A DNA stretch of 64,000 bases from CAYSLU01 sp964431965. GTDB taxonomy: Bacteria > Verrucomicrobiota > Kiritimatiellia > CAIKKV01 > CAYSLU01. Positions 57,501-64,000 of this stretch are shown here, piece by piece. A program made the position numbers and the translations under genes. The stretch spans positions 1 through 64,000 of the forward strand of contig CAYSLU010000020.1 of NCBI GenBank assembly GCA_964431965.1. Direction: 5' to 3'. Numbering within the stretch: position 1 is the stretch's first letter; each line of letters begins with the position of its first letter. Below the pieces are notes generated by a model. The model had not been told where the DNA came from. It did not search any database and saw only the letters and a list, made by a program, of their open reading frames with translations.

Positions 57501-59093
57501 ATGAGTACGGAGCGTTTGTTTCTCGGGCTGGATTCGAGCACGCAAGGCCTGAAGGCGGTGGCGATCAACGCGCGCCTGGACGTGGTGGCCGAGTTCGCCG
57601 TGAACTACGACGCGCGGCTGCCGGAGTTCCGGACGCAGGGCGGCGTGCACCGGGACGGGTTGGCGGTCACCTCTCCGCCGCTCATGTGGGTGGCGGCGCT
57701 CGATCTGCTCCTCGACGACATGAAGCGGGCCGCGTTTCCGTTCGCCCGCGTCGCCGCGGTGTCCGGATCGGGGCAGCAGCACGGGAGCGTCTACCTGAAG
57801 GCCGGCGCGAGGGCCGCGCTGCGCGGGCTGGACCCCGCGAAGCCGCTCCGGGGCCAGGCGGAGGGGATCTACTCGGTGCCCGCCTCGCCGGTTTGGATGG
57901 ATTCGAGCACGGGGCGCGAGTGCCGCGAACGAGACGACGCCCTTGGCGGGCCGCAGGCCGTCGCGGAGCGGACGGGGTCCCGATCGTACGAGCGGTTCAC
58001 GGGAAACCAGATCGCCAAGATCCGGCTGGAGCAGCCGGCGGCATACGGGGCCACGGAGCGCATCGCGCTCGTAAGCTCGTTCATGGCCTCGCTGCTGATC
58101 GGCGACTACGCGCCCATCGATGCGGCGGACGGCTCCGGCATGAATCTCATGGACATCCGGACCCGCCGGTGGGACGCCGGCGCGCTGTCCATCACCGGGC
58201 CCGATCTGGAAGCCAAGCTGGGCGAGATCGTTCCGTCGCACCACGTGATCGGCGGCCTCCACTCGTACTACGTGCGGCGGTTCGGGTTTGCGGCGGGGTG
58301 CCGGGTGATCGCATTTTCGGGCGACAACCCCTGCAGCCTGGCCGGGCTCAGGCTGCAGGATCCCGGCTGCGTGGCGATCAGCCTCGGAACCAGCGACACG
58401 GTGTTCGGCTCGCTTTCGGAGCCGAAGCCGTCGGCGACCGAAGGGCACATCTTTGCCAATCCGGTCGATCCGGCGGCGTACATGGCCCTGATCTGCTACA
58501 AGAACGGATCGCTCACGCGCGAGCGCATCCGCGACGAGCAGGCGGGCGGCTCGTGGGACCGGTTTGCGGAGGCGCTGGCAGCGACCGCGCCCGGGAACGG
58601 CGGGCACATCGGATTCTATGTTCTCGAGCCGGAGATCACCCCCCCGATCCTCAAGACGGGCATCCACCGGTACGGGCCGTCCGGCCGGCCGGGGTCCTCG
58701 TTCTCCGCCGCGACGGAGGTGCGGGCGGTCGTCGAAGGGCAGTTCCTGTCCATGCGCCTGCACGGCGAGCACGTGGGTCTTCGGCCCCGGCAGGTGCTGG
58801 CCACCGGCGGGGCGTCGGCCAACCGCGCCATCCTGCGCGTCATGGCCGACGTGTTCGGCGTGTCGGTTTTCACGGCCGAGCAGACGAATTCGGCCGCGCT
58901 GGGAGCCGCCTATCGCGCGGTGCACGGCTGGCGCTGCGCCGAAGGCGGGCGGTTCGAGCCTTTTGCCGAGAGCATGGCGGCCGCCAAGCCGTTCGTGCGT
59001 GCGGCCGACCCCGATCCCCGGGCGCACGGGGTCTACGCGGATATGCTGCACCGCTACGCGGAGATGGAGCGGCGCGTCGTCGGTCTGGCGTAG
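57501..59093 (+). CDS. FGGY-family kinase, eukaryote-type xylulokinase (XYLB-like)
   Basis: A 530-residue sugar kinase whose phrases match human XYLB rather than bacterial XylB: FLGLDSSTQGLKAVAIN, VSGSGQQHGSVYLK, APIDAADGSGMNLMDI and ISLGTSDTVFGS. The C-terminal ATP-binding part holds VLATGGASANRAILRVMADVFG and NSAALGAAYRA. It should phosphorylate D-xylulose or a related ketose, linking the pentose glycan genes to the pentose phosphate pathway. GAGGAGG lies ten bases upstream of the ATG. It closes the operon that starts with the HAD-like gene. Confidence 0.88.
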   Translation: MSTERLFLGLDSSTQGLKAVAINARLDVVAEFAVNYDARLPEFRTQGGVHRDGLAVTSPPLMWVAALDLLLDDMKRAAFPFARVAAVSGSGQQHGSVYLKAGARAALRGLDPAKPLRGQAEGIYSVPASPVWMDSSTGRECRERDDALGGPQAVAERTGSRSYERFTGNQIAKIRLEQPAAYGATERIALVSSFMASLLIGDYAPIDAADGSGMNLMDIRTRRWDAGALSITGPDLEAKLGEIVPSHHVIGGLHSYYVRRFGFAAGCRVIAFSGDNPCSLAGLRLQDPGCVAISLGTSDTVFGSLSEPKPSATEGHIFANPVDPAAYMALICYKNGSLTRERIRDEQAGGSWDRFAEALAATAPGNGGHIGFYVLEPEITPPILKTGIHRYGPSGRPGSSFSAATEVRAVVEGQFLSMRLHGEHVGLRPRQVLATGGASANRAILRVMADVFGVSVFTAEQTNSAALGAAYRAVHGWRCAEGGRFEPFAESMAAAKPFVRAADPDPRAHGVYADMLHRYAEMERRVVGLA

Positions 59094-59308
59094 CCCGCGC
59101 GCGGAGGCGGGGCTGCCCGGGCCGGCCGCGCGGACGGCTGCGCTCGGGCCTCGGACATGCTCCCTCCGGCGGTATCCCCGAGCGGCAGGAGAACTGCTGG
59201 CGCCCGGTCGCTCCTGCTCCGGAGCGCGAGATGCATCCGACCCTCCGATCCTCACCCGATCCGGCGCGCATGCGGACCGGCCGCCCGCGATGCGCGTCCA
59301 CAACGGGA
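59094..59308. other. Gene-free stretch after the kinase gene
   Basis: About 215 bases with high GC and no convincing open frame, repeat or terminator with a T-run. The downstream promoter and leader begin at 59309. Confidence 0.5.
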
Positions 59309-59424
59309 TTGTCAGCAGCGTGGTTCGGGCCATATAGTGTAACGCGCAAGCGGCGTTCACCGCTTGAGCGGGTTCGAAGGACAACCAGAGGCGCGGGCTC
59401 ACAGCCCGCCGGAAGGAGTCGGCT
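59309..59424 (+). promoter_or_regulatory. Promoter and two-hairpin leader of the azoreductase gene
   Basis: TTGTCA (59309-59314), an 18-base spacer and TATAGT (59333-59338) form a strong sigma-70 promoter match. The roughly 80-base leader that follows contains a hairpin of CGCAAGCGG (59345-59353) with CCGCTTGAGCG (59360-59370). A second is a seven-base stem GCGGGCT/AGCCCGC (59393-59409) with a CAC loop. The second stem ends two bases before the Shine-Dalgarno GGAAGGAG (59411-59418). The shape suggests control of translation. Confidence 0.6.
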
Positions 59425-60057
59425 ATGGCTAGAATCGTTTACGTTCAGGGATCGCCGCGCGTGGAGCGGTCGTATTCCGATCGGGTGGCTCAGGCGTTCC
59501 TCGATGCCTATCGGGCGGCCCATCCGGGCGACACGGTGGCGACGCTCGACGTGTTCGGGATGAACCTGCCGGCGTTCGACGGGGTCGCGCTCGGGGCGAA
59601 GTATCGGATCATGCACGGCGAGAAGCACTCGGCGCAGGAGGCCGCGGCCTGGAAGGCCGTGGAGGACGTCATCCGCCAGTTCACGGCCGGCGACAAGTTC
59701 GTGTTCTCGGTGCCCATGTGGAACTTCGGCATCCCGTACCGGCTGAAGCAGTTCTTCGACGTCATCGTGCAGCCGGGCTACACGTTCGGGTTCACGCCGG
59801 GCGAGGGGTTCAAGGGGTTGATCACCGGGAAGCCGGCGTTCGTGGCATTCGCGCGCGGGGGGGAATACGGGGCGGGTGAGGGCGCCCTGCCGTACGACTT
59901 CCAGCGCCGCTACATGGAGCTCATTCTCGGATTCATGGGCATCACGAAGGTCCAGTCCCTCCTGGTCGAGCCGACCGAGATGTCTGGCCCGGACATGGCG
60001 AAGGCGCGTTTCGAAGCCTCGGTCCAGAAGGCCCGCGAACTGGCAAAGGCTTTCTGA
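59425..60057 (+). CDS. FMN-dependent NADH-azoreductase-like flavoprotein
   Basis: A 210-residue flavodoxin-fold NAD(P)H:quinone/azo reductase. The FMN phosphate loop is YVQGSPRVERSYSDRVAQAFLDAY. FSVPMWNFGIPYRLKQFFDVIVQPGYTFGF is the AzoR signature, and the FARGGEYGAG loop follows. It reduces quinones and azo dyes and protects against electrophile stress. The leader with two hairpins precedes it, and a strong terminator follows. Confidence 0.92.
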   Translation: MARIVYVQGSPRVERSYSDRVAQAFLDAYRAAHPGDTVATLDVFGMNLPAFDGVALGAKYRIMHGEKHSAQEAAAWKAVEDVIRQFTAGDKFVFSVPMWNFGIPYRLKQFFDVIVQPGYTFGFTPGEGFKGLITGKPAFVAFARGGEYGAGEGALPYDFQRRYMELILGFMGITKVQSLLVEPTEMSGPDMAKARFEASVQKARELAKAF

Positions 60058-60080
60058 CTTTGCGCGTGCGATGCCGATCA

Positions 60081-60121
60081 GGCCGGCCGGGCCCGCGGGG
60101 GCCGGCCGGCCCGTTGTTTTT
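60081..60121 (+). terminator. Rho-independent terminator after the azoreductase gene
   Basis: GGCCGGCC at 60081-60088 pairs with the complementary GGCCGGCC run at about 60099-60108, giving a very strong GC stem, followed by CCCGTTGTTTTT. The T-run, rare in this GC-rich window, supports a true terminator between the azoreductase and greA. Confidence 0.8.
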
Positions 60122-60141
60122 CCGATCCCGTGCACATGTCC

Positions 60142-60169
60142 TTGTTTAGGAGGGGAGGCGTGGTACACT
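60142..60169 (+). promoter_or_regulatory. Candidate promoter of greA
   Basis: TTGTTT (60142-60147), a 16-base spacer and TACACT (60164-60169). It lies 34 bases before the greA start and right after the terminator, which supports an independent transcript. Confidence 0.5.
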
Positions 60170-60202
60170 AGCCAGATTTTCGTACGCGGGGGATCAGACG
60201 TT

Positions 60203-62359
60203 ATGAGTGAAAGCCTGCAGCAGTTGGAAGAGCGATTCCTGGCCTCGGTCGGGAGCGATCCCATCCCCGTGGACGAACTGATCGCCTTGATCGTGGGCGT
60301 TGGCAAGGGCGGCCATTCGAAGCACGCGGCCGGCTGGGCCGAGCTTCTGCAGGACGCCTTGAGCGAGCGCGGCACGCCGGCTGACGCCGCCCGCCTGCTG
60401 GAGCTCCGTCTGGGCTGGCCCGAAACCACGCCGGAGTCGGTGAAGGCGGGCTGCGCCGCCGTCGCGGCGAGCATCCTGGGCAAGGGCAAGCCCGCCGACC
60501 GCCTGCTCGAGACGCTGGGGTACAAGCCCGGCCAGACGCCGGAGGAATGCGTGGCCCGCGTGATCAAGCTCACGCGGATCGCGCCCGGCGTCATCTGCCT
60601 GAACAAGACGTGGGGCTTCGGCGTCGTCCGCTCGCTCGATCCCTTCTACGAGCGCGTGGCGATCGACTTTGACCGCAAGAAGGAGCACACGCTGGCCCTG
60701 TCCTACGCCCTCGAGTCGCTCGACCTGATCGGGCCGGACCATCTGCTGGCGCTGCGCCATAGCGATCCGGCGCGGGTCCGCCAGATGATCGAGGCGGAGC
60801 CAGCCGAGCTCGTCAAGCAGGCCATTCGCAGCTTCGGGCCGATGAACTCGGCCCGCCTTCAGGAGACCCTGGCCGCGCACGGGCTGGTGGCGGAGGGGGC
60901 GTGGAAGCCGTTCTGGGATGCCGCGCGCAAAGGCCTGAAGAACGACCCGCTGGTCGACATGCCGGGCGAGCGCCGGTCGCCCATCACCATCCGCGAGAGC
61001 GGGCGCCGCTACGACGAGTCCTGGCTGCAGCTGATGGTCCGCGAGCGCGACCTGGAGACGATCCTCAAGCGCATCGACCAGGCCGTGGCCGATGATGCCT
61101 CCCTGGTGAAGGACGCGCGGTTCCGGGAAGTGGCGTCGAACCGCCTGGCGTACGTGGTGGTGGGGGCGGGGACGCGGCAGGTGGGCGTGTGGGCCCAGGC
61201 CGTGATGTCGGCGCACCGGCTCGGCCTGACCGCCGCGATGCCCGACTCCTCGGCGCAGGAGCAGGCGATGTTCACGGTGCCCGGATTCATGGCGGCGGCC
61301 GCCAGCCTATCCAGCCGCGACCTCGACGAGTTCATGGAGTACATGGCGGGCCGGGACCGCGAGAAGACGGTGCAGCTGCTGCTGAAGACGTTTCCGGACC
61401 TCTCCATGACCGTGTTCAACGCGGCCGTGGACTTTCTCACGGAGCACGGGGCGGAGGCCGAATGCGTCGAGTGCATGCGCGGCTGGATCTCCTCGCGCCA
61501 GGAGACGGTCGAGATGCTGTACTGGCTGGCCCGGCGGCCGGACTACCTGGAAGCGAAGGGGCTCGGCCGGTCGGGCGATCTGCCGTTTCGCATTCTGGCC
61601 GCCATGCGCGGCAACTACGCCTACGAGCGTCTGAAGGCGGCCAACCAGCTGCGCGAGCTGATGCAGGACGGGACGTGGCTCGAGCAGGCGACGGCGCGGA
61701 TGTCCGATTTCGAGCGGCGGGAGTTCATGGCTCAGATCAGCCGATCCAGCGCGATCCGCGGGCTCGACACGCAGTCGGTCATGGCGAAGCTGATCCGCCT
61801 GTATCCCGAGCTCGGCAGCGTGGTGGCCTCCGCGTCCGACGACGAGGATCAGCCCCTCTCGGGGGGCCTCACGTCGTGGCGCTCGTACCGCGCCCGCCAG
61901 AAGGCGCTGGAGCATATCGTGCGCGAGGAGATTCCGCAGAACAGCCGCGACATCGCGCAGGCGCGCAGCTACGGCGATCTCCGGGAGAACTTCGAGTACA
62001 AGGCCGCCAAGGATCAGCAAGGGCTGCTCATGCGGCGCCAGGAGGACTTGGAGGCCGACCTCAAGCAGGTGCGCGGCACGGACTTTTCCGGCTTTCCGGT
62101 CGAGGTCGTCGGGATGGGTACATCGGTGAAGGTTCGATTCGCCGACGGGCACGAAGAGCAGTATCATGTCTTGGGCGAGTGGGATCAGGATCCGGGCCTC
62201 GGCATCCTGTCCTGCCGGAGCCGCATGGCCGAGGTGCTCAAGGGGCATCGCCCCGGGGACGAGGTCGAGTTTCCGGCTGACATGACCGGCGGACGGTGTA
62301 CCGTGATCGAAGTCGGCGGGCTCACGGATCACATCCGGCAGTGGGCGACGCAGGAATAA
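60203..62359 (+). CDS. greA: Large GreA-type transcription elongation factor (Chlamydia-like)
   Basis: A 718-residue protein. The C-terminal 160 residues are a GreA: the coiled-coil hairpin around NSRDIAQARSYGDLRENFEYKAAKDQQGLLMRRQEDLEADLKQ, then the FKBP-like domain (VGMGTSVKVRFADGHEEQYHVLG). About 550 residues of helical N-terminal domain precede it, matching the fused GreA of Chlamydia (about 715 residues) rather than the 158-residue E. coli protein. GreA rescues backtracked RNA polymerase, and the extension's role is unknown. This length is a PVC-type phylogenetic marker. Confidence 0.9.
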   Translation: MSESLQQLEERFLASVGSDPIPVDELIALIVGVGKGGHSKHAAGWAELLQDALSERGTPADAARLLELRLGWPETTPESVKAGCAAVAASILGKGKPADRLLETLGYKPGQTPEECVARVIKLTRIAPGVICLNKTWGFGVVRSLDPFYERVAIDFDRKKEHTLALSYALESLDLIGPDHLLALRHSDPARVRQMIEAEPAELVKQAIRSFGPMNSARLQETLAAHGLVAEGAWKPFWDAARKGLKNDPLVDMPGERRSPITIRESGRRYDESWLQLMVRERDLETILKRIDQAVADDASLVKDARFREVASNRLAYVVVGAGTRQVGVWAQAVMSAHRLGLTAAMPDSSAQEQAMFTVPGFMAAAASLSSRDLDEFMEYMAGRDREKTVQLLLKTFPDLSMTVFNAAVDFLTEHGAEAECVECMRGWISSRQETVEMLYWLARRPDYLEAKGLGRSGDLPFRILAAMRGNYAYERLKAANQLRELMQDGTWLEQATARMSDFERREFMAQISRSSAIRGLDTQSVMAKLIRLYPELGSVVASASDDEDQPLSGGLTSWRSYRARQKALEHIVREEIPQNSRDIAQARSYGDLRENFEYKAAKDQQGLLMRRQEDLEADLKQVRGTDFSGFPVEVVGMGTSVKVRFADGHEEQYHVLGEWDQDPGLGILSCRSRMAEVLKGHRPGDEVEFPADMTGGRCTVIEVGGLTDHIRQWATQE

Positions 62360-62378
62360 GGCGCGGCGGGCGGCATGA

Positions 62379-62408
62379 TTGACAGGTGGCGCGGCGCAGT
62401 GGTATAAA
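62379..62408 (+). promoter_or_regulatory. Sigma-70 promoter of dksA
   Basis: A consensus TTGACA (62379-62384) and TATAAA (62403-62408) are separated by 18 bases, about 55 bases before the dksA start. Confidence 0.75.
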
Positions 62409-62463
62409 ACGGCCCTTTTTCGGGGCGGACCAGAGGTTGACCCCAGTTCGCGAGGTAGACAGC

Positions 62464-63066
62464 ATGGCAACGAAGACGACATCTAAGAAGACGGCCGCCA
62501 AGACTCCCTCCGCGAAGCCGGCGAAGCCGACTGACGCGAAGGCGGAGAAAGCCGCCGCAAAGAAACCCGCGCCCGTGACGAAGGATGTGCGCCGGGAGGA
62601 GCCTCGGAAGGACGAGAAGCCGGCATCCCTCATGTCCGAGAAGGACCGGAACGCCTTCAAGAACCACCTGCTCAAGCTCCGCGAGAAGGTGACCGGACAT
62701 ATCTCGTTTCTGGCCGACGACACCCTGAACCGGGTGGACGACACGCCGACCGAGGACCGGACGGACGACTTTGACCGCGAGTTCGCCCTGAACTTGGTGA
62801 GCAGCGAGCATGATGCGCTGTTCGAAATCGACGAAGCCCTGCGGCGGCTCGAAGAGGGCCGATACGGCGTCTGCGAGTCCTGCAGCAAGCACATCGAGCG
62901 GCCACGCCTGCAGGCGCTTCCGTTCGCGAAGATGTGCGTGAGCTGCCAGACCCAGAACGAGAAGGGGCGGACGAAGTTCCGGCCGTTCGGAGCCACGATC
63001 TACCAGACGACCGAGCGATCGGCCGAAGGTGGACCGGCGGGCGAAGAGCCGGCTCCCAGCGAGTAG
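62464..63066 (+). CDS. dksA: DksA/TraR C4 zinc-finger transcription factor
   Basis: A 200-residue DksA relative. The first 55 residues form a lysine/alanine/proline-rich tail of histone-like composition. The coiled-coil region then carries DDFDREFALNLVSSEHDALFEIDEALRRLEEGRYG, followed by the zinc finger C137-x2-C140 ... C158-x2-C161. DksA binds the secondary channel of RNA polymerase and works with ppGpp. It sits between another secondary-channel factor (greA) and lspA. The long basic N-terminus is unusual for DksA. Confidence 0.9.
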   Translation: MATKTTSKKTAAKTPSAKPAKPTDAKAEKAAAKKPAPVTKDVRREEPRKDEKPASLMSEKDRNAFKNHLLKLREKVTGHISFLADDTLNRVDDTPTEDRTDDFDREFALNLVSSEHDALFEIDEALRRLEEGRYGVCESCSKHIERPRLQALPFAKMCVSCQTQNEKGRTKFRPFGATIYQTTERSAEGGPAGEEPAPSE

Positions 63067-63111
63067 CCGGGCGCGAGTTGTCGCGGCCGGTTGATCGGAC
63101 GTACTGGCGCC

Positions 63112-63609
63112 ATGCCCGCACTGTGCCTCAGCTTCCTGATCGTGGCTCTCGATCAGCTCTCAAAATGGCTGGTTCGGATCGAGTTTCCGCTCGGCCACTC
63201 GATCCCCATCGTGCCCGGATGCTTCAACCTCACCTACGTCCGGAACACGGGCGCCGCGTGGGGCATGATGGGCGGCCTGAACGGATGGCTCGCCGTGCTG
63301 TCGATCGTCATGCTGATCGTCATCGTCGTGTTCCGGCGCTCGTTCCTGAGTGACGTGCCCGTTCACCGCGTGGCGCTCGGCTGCATGGTCGGCGGGATCG
63401 TCGGCAACCTGCTGGATCGTGTTCGGTTGGACTACGTGGTGGACTTCCTCGACTTCCACGCCGGCGTACACCACTTTCCCGCCTTCAACGTGGCCGACTC
63501 CGCAATCTGTGTGGGTGTCGGACTCTATGTCGCATCGTCCTTCTGGCTGACGGCGCATCCCCTCAACTCCGGACGGGGCGAGCAGACGACGGCGGCCGGC
63601 GGGGCTTGA
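63112..63609 (+). CDS. lspA: Lipoprotein signal peptidase LspA
   Basis: A 165-residue four-helix aspartyl protease that removes lipoprotein signal peptides. Family motifs are LDQLSKWLV, NTGAAW, GGIVGNLLDRVRLDYVVDFLDF with D111, and FPAFNVADSAIC with D129. ATG 63112 gives the usual short N-terminus, and a TTG at 63091 is an alternative. It lies 45 bases after dksA and 42 bases before miaA. The lipoprotein-type SGNH esterase at 35013 is one likely substrate in this window. Confidence 0.94.
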   Translation: MPALCLSFLIVALDQLSKWLVRIEFPLGHSIPIVPGCFNLTYVRNTGAAWGMMGGLNGWLAVLSIVMLIVIVVFRRSFLSDVPVHRVALGCMVGGIVGNLLDRVRLDYVVDFLDFHAGVHHFPAFNVADSAICVGVGLYVASSFWLTAHPLNSGRGEQTTAAGGA

Positions 63610-63651
63610 TTGGTCCGGGGCGCGCCCCGCGCTTCCTCCGGCGACCCGACC

Positions 63652-64000
63652 ATGAACGCAGCAGTCGCCCAGGCGTATGTCCTCGTAGGGCCAACGGCGG
63701 TCGGCAAGACCGCGGTGGCGCAGTGGATTGCCGAGCGCGGCGGGTTCGATATCCTGTCCGCCGACTCCATGCTCTTCTACCGCGGGCTGGACGTTGGAAC
63801 GGCCAAGCCGACCCCCTCGGAGCGGGCGCGCGCCCGGTACTGGGGCGTTGATGTGGCGGACCCTTCGGAGCGGTTCAGTGCCGGGGCCTTTCGGCAGCTT
63901 GCTCGGGCCGCCTTTGCCGACGCGGCCGTTCGTCATGCTCCGATGATCGTCGTCGGCGGCTCGGGGCTCTACGTCAAGAGCCTGACGGACGGGCTGGCGG
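63652..64000 (+). CDS. miaA: tRNA dimethylallyltransferase MiaA (cut by window end)
   Basis: The first 116 codons of MiaA, which adds a prenyl group to A37 of tRNAs that read U-starting codons. The nucleotide loop VLVGPTAVGKTAVA, the SADSMLFYRGLDVGTAKPTPSE switch and the MIVVGGSGLYVKSL strand are visible. The gene continues beyond 64000. Its place after lspA is compatible with a housekeeping operon. Confidence 0.95.
   Translation, partial: MNAAVAQAYVLVGPTAVGKTAVAQWIAERGGFDILSADSMLFYRGLDVGTAKPTPSERARARYWGVDVADPSERFSAGAFRQLARAAFADAAVRHAPMIVVGGSGLYVKSLTDGLA

Noticed and set aside
60203..62359. GreA gene fused to an unrelated upstream gene by frame error
   Set aside because: The frame has gene-like codon use throughout, a plausible start, and the length matches Chlamydia GreA.

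Overview
The window is a 64 kb, GC-rich stretch of a bacterial chromosome. Coding density is high, third codon positions are strongly G/C, and many neighbouring genes overlap by ATGA or GTGA. It contains a 100-base run of N, so it comes from a draft assembly, possibly metagenomic. Several features point to the Planctomycetes-Verrucomicrobia-Chlamydiae side of the tree, and Kiritimatiellota or Lentisphaerae-type bacteria fit best: a roughly 720-residue GreA with a long N-terminal domain, as in Chlamydia; many secreted or cytosolic carbohydrate-active proteins with DUF4838, URO-D-family and sulfatase genes; choice-of-anchor-type beta-helix proteins; and structured intergenic repeats. This placement is an inference from gene content, because there is no rRNA in the window.

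Layout. 1-0.15 kb: the tail of an unknown gene and the 3' end of a tRNA with no 5' half, possibly the far end of an integrated element. 0.27-6 kb: a SagB-type nitroreductase, then DUF4838, URO-D-family and alpha/beta-hydrolase genes. 6-10.3 kb: etfB, ferredoxin-fused etfA and a membrane Fe-S quinone oxidoreductase, which form a complete electron-transfer-flavoprotein-to-quinone module. 10.4-20.3 kb: a rhamnogalacturonan exolyase-family enzyme, two aldo/keto reductases, a sulfatase, a histidine kinase, a second URO-D protein and an M55 peptidase. 20.3-27.8 kb: an MFS transporter cut by an artificial assembly gap, a triplicated beta-helix surface protein and a beta-propeller protein. 27.8-31.3 kb: housekeeping genes (tatA, a TPR membrane protein, an RF-1-like ribosome rescue factor, smpB, a NifA-like activator). 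31.5-34.8 kb: two glycosidase-like genes. 35-36.6 kb: crcB, DUF190 and an SGNH hydrolase. 36.7-41.3 kb: two acyltransferase-fold genes divergent from an MFS-HEAT fusion. 41.5-50 kb: tRNA-His, lemA and an M48 protease, a second sulfatase, ettA and a site-2 protease. 50-52.3 kb: a VapBC toxin-antitoxin pair and a five-bladed-propeller protein. 52.5-59.1 kb: a nitroreductase, then a tight run of a degenerate HAD-like protein, ThiC, MazG, HtrA and a eukaryote-type xylulokinase. 59.4-64 kb: an azoreductase with a structured leader, greA, dksA, lspA and miaA, the last cut by the window edge.

The genes suggest a free-living or gut/sediment saccharolytic organism. It would attack sulfated and pectin-type glycans (rhamnogalacturonan lyase family, sulfatases, glycosidases, FGGY kinase), and the ETF module would feed electrons from an acyl-CoA dehydrogenase-type reaction into quinone. 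Between the genes lie at least two families of structured repeats. One is an imperfect inverted repeat with 25-29-nt arms and an internal hairpin (three copies, two of them flanking a sulfatase gene). The other is a MITE-like element of about 150 bp with matching ends (two copies, each starting right after a stop codon). No CRISPR array, transposase, integrase or rRNA gene was found.
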